Part shown: positions 61,699-64,000 of the stretch, piece after piece | Numbering within the stretch: position 1 is the stretch's first letter | Layout of the letters: every line of letters starts with the position of its first letter | Source of the DNA: Sipunculus nudus | Taxonomy: Eukaryota; Annelida; Sipuncula; Golfingiida; Sipunculidae | Assembly (NCBI GenBank): GCA_026874595.1 | Contig: CM049316.1 | Span: 59,405,676 to 59,469,675, forward strand | DNA: 64,000 nt | Direction: 5' to 3' | Notes under the pieces: model-generated | What the model saw: only the letters and a program-made list of their open reading frames with translations | Told to the model about the DNA's origin: nothing | Databases searched by the model: none | Program-made: the position numbers and the translations under genes

Positions 61699-63036
61699 GC
61701 CGTGGTCCCAACCATGTGCGTGCTGTCTACTTGCAAAAACGTGGGCAAAATTTAGGGATCCCTACGTAGTGAGCACCGCCTCAGTACGGATTTGGGAGCA
61801 CGCAGACACGCCGTAATACTTTTAGTGCACGAGGATCTTTCCCTGCGTTCGGGCTGCGGTCGGGCGACATCGGGCGGAAAAACTCACGTTCATCGCATCT
61901 GCAGGCACTTACAACATGCAAATGAGTAAGGTCACCGGACGTGAGCAGCACGTGTAAGTACGTCCTCTGTACGATAATGTGGCAATCGCACGGAGATCGT
62001 ACCTTAGAATCACGTTGTAAGCACGTACAACTCACTTACCACGTGCGCGACGTACGATGCACGCAACCGCTCACGGGCCACGTACTAAAGCCCATGTCAC
62101 ATTAGCACTGCATGCAACTTACGGATGACAATTTTGCTGCCCGCAGCTCCCCGCAGTTGGCACGGACCTTGCAGTATCTCACCCGTATCTTTTCCGAACT
62201 TGCCTGCAGGTGCGCACTGAAGTCTGAATTGCCCGCAGCCAAGTTTTGAACATTCTCAAAACTTGGTCCGGGTAAGCTGCGGGAGTTTGCCCGTAAAGTC
62301 CACGCAGAACACCAAAAGGAGGCCCGTAGCGGCTGAAAGTCAAAGGCAGTTATCCCGCTTGAAGAAAGTGGACCTGTGGCAATTTCGCACTAGCACGTGT
62401 CAGATGCGGGCATGGAGCCTGCGTTTTGCTGAAAAGAAACGTTGTAGGTACTGCGTATCCCGTCATTTCTGCGGGCATGGCGAGGTATACAAGGAACGTG
62501 ATGGCATGTTGAGGGTCAGTTACTGTCTTCCTGCTGGTAATCAGAGGGCTAGCTGCGGGCAAGTTGCTGGCGTTGGGCGCTACCGTTCTCCGATACCGGC
62601 ACGCACAACTCTCGCGCCTTTCAGGCAACTCCCCCGTGTCTGGCACGCAGACAACCCGCAGTGCCAGTATGTGGCCCAGAGCTAACACGGACATGTGTGT
62701 AAGCTCTCAAGCATCTGGCCCGCATGTCACACGGGACCTTCCGCAAGGCCCACGCAGATTCCACGCATCCAACAGGCAAGTTCCACCCAAAACCTACCCA
62801 AATCTTGGCCTGCCCGAAGAATATTTCCTGCGTGCAACAAAATACATGCACGCAACAAGCCATGTTGCCCACGCAGTGTTAATGTGACAATGCCTTTACA
62901 CATTGCGCAACCGTGCCAGTGAAGTGCGTTGACGTACATCCTCCCTACTCTTGCAACTCCCTCCCCACGTTTTCATGCCGTGGCCTCCCTTAAAAAGTAA
63001 GGACTAAAAACACGCACGGTGGGTAGATACCGGGGC
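61699..63036. mobile_element. 1.34-kb GC-rich TIR element inserted in the U4 lectin intron
   Basis: The matching U2 sequence (about 23340) runs straight from gaacatcctt to the aagtatttatat segment, so this block is an insertion. Ends start GCCGTGGT and, inverted, GCCCCGGT, with GTGCGTG shared about 20 bp in. TTTA flanks both sides (61695-61698, 63037-63040), a 3-4 bp duplication. The interior is far GC-richer than the host and full of CACGTAC- and GCGGGCA-type motifs. It carries a nested inverted pair (62096 / 62888). No transposase is recognised. Confidence 0.65.
62096..62888. mobile_element. Nested inverted-repeat unit inside the 61699-63036 element
   Basis: GTCACATTAGCACTGCATG at the left and the inverted CACGCAGTGTTAATGTGAC at the right match over about 20 bp with two differences. 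The region between is dense in CCCGCA/TGCGGG motifs. Overlapping frames on both strands (for example 62263-62685) follow from that motif bias and show no domain. Confidence 0.5.
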
Positions 63037-63679
63037 TTTAAGGTAAGAGAGTATTTATATAATTCAGTATTACAAATATCCAGTGATTTTGAAATCTTAG
63101 CTTATAAAGTAGAAGTATTATGAAATATTGATAGAGCATGTATACTGCTCCCAATTGGTTCAGGTTAACATCCTGTAATCACCACCTAAAGATGATGATT
63201 GTAGAAAGAAAAAATATAAAAAAAGTCTTCCCTGTAATAAGTTTGAAGTATCAGCACTGCGCTTTTTGGCTAAATATAAAGATAACATAAATATAAATAT
63301 TTGTGTCTCACACGGTGGACAATGAAATAATAAGATGGATAAATATACCCATGCAAACATCTTTCTGCAGAGTTTCCTTGCATGTCTGTGGCACCTCTTC
63401 CATGATTGCAAGTACATTCGCCTGTAGGTTTGGATCCATACACCTTGCCTGACATGTTTCCTCATATCTAGGGGCAAGTTTGCTGCAATTTCTGTTTTGT
63501 CATGCAAAATGTTGATCGCTGCAGACAACCTCATAGGTAAATATAATACCTACAAAAAAACAAATCGCATATTAAAAGTTTGTTTTTTGTTTTCGCCAAG
63601 TCCAGATTATGCTTATTCAGTTATACAAATGTTGTAGATGAAACGTTAGCTTTTATAAACTGCCGACAAGCGTTATCAT

Positions 63680-64000
63680 GGTTAACTGACGGCCAAGCAT
63701 ACCCAGAGCTCTTCTATACTTTCTGTATATTTTCCCTAGATAATTTTTCGGCAATGCTTTTTTTTTCTTATTTTAAATCCTCCCGTTTAAATGATACCAA
63801 TTTGCAAATAATGAGTGTTGTGTTACTGATAGCTATAGAAATGTGTCACTGTGCTATATCCTATGAAGTTAAATAGATTCTTATTGGCATTTAAAACATG
63901 TGAATATAACAAAAGGAAAATAATTGTTGGTGACAGCTGTATAATCACAGCGATAATAATAAAGATTGGTTGATTACATGCGGCCTTAGTCGCGTAGACG
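63680..64000. other. Upstream flank of U4 to the window edge
   Basis: 63700-63960 resembles 29000-29420 upstream of U3, so the duplicated unit continues beyond the window. No clear TATA box equivalent to that of U2 is seen. Confidence 0.5.

Larger units (their letters stand above)
61087..63679 (-). pseudogene. C-type lectin-like gene, unit U4 (broken)
   Basis: Same three exons as U2. Exon 1: 63664-63679 (ATG ATA ACG CTT GTC G) with the donor changed from GT to GC (GCAGTT). Exon 2: 63349-63549, 201 bp, donor GTATAT, with an in-frame TGA early where U2 has GGA. Exon 3: 61087-61271 with the frame-keeping run of 8 A and CAAGW, but also the TAA after SRERC shared with U1 and a one-base loss in the CAGAAACAT segment. 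The intron between exons 2 and 3 has been split by a 1.34-kb TIR element. At least three independent lesions make this copy dead. Confidence 0.8.

Noticed and set aside
62263-62887. Open frames of 107-140 codons on both strands
   Set aside because: They overlap each other in a region dominated by TGCGGGCA-type motifs within a TIR element; composition explains the lack of stops.

Overview
The window looks like nuclear DNA of a bivalve mollusc. This is inferred from its AT-rich, intron-bearing, repeat-dense character, from interspersed repeats that open with AGCTCAGCTGACTG and a run of GTCCGTC motifs and close with a GACCCATGGGTCACTTG-type tail, and from a broken-up C-type lectin family. There are no bacterial operons and no long host open reading frames. 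Nearly all sequence is repeats, mobile elements and decayed gene copies.

Layout. (1) 926-2952 is a DNA transposon with a TAA target duplication and CGACAC-rich subterminal regions. (2) Block A (about 3031-18808) holds an element with inverted termini (6147-8395) built on six tandem units of about 338 bp, several small transposons, and a dead C-type lectin exon at its right end. (3) 18809-29960 carries two tandem units (U2, U3; lectin exons about 5.0 kb apart) of a minus-strand lectin gene. U2 is the best-preserved copy in the window. (4) 30000-34530 has a GC-rich island between 13-bp direct repeats, a mariner-like relic, and a promoter-like region (paired TAGAAAC motifs, two CCAAT boxes, TATA) split by a 539-bp MITE. 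(5) 34531-43867 is a large near-perfect palindrome with two 3710-bp arms around a 1917-bp spacer that contains a LINE fragment. (6) Block B (about 38226-61288) is a second, closely similar copy of block A. Relative to A it carries the right palindrome arm, one extra 338-bp unit and a 3.8-kb insert of retroelement character at 53618-57404. It is followed by lectin unit U4, itself split by a 1.3-kb TIR element (61699-63036).

Reconstructed lectin gene (minus strand): exon 1 has only 16 coding bases; exon 2 (201 bp in U2, U3 and U4) encodes the rest of the signal peptide and an N-terminal segment; exon 3 (185-187 bp) encodes the first half of a C-type lectin domain. All junctions are phase 1. Every copy is damaged. 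A poly-A run in exon 3 is 9, 7 and 8 long in U1, U2 and U4, and only 8 keeps frame. The exons for the second half of the domain were not found.

Because A and B are near copies and U2 and U3 are older copies, the window contains its own empty-site controls. Several insertions can be dated relative to the duplications by comparing copies.
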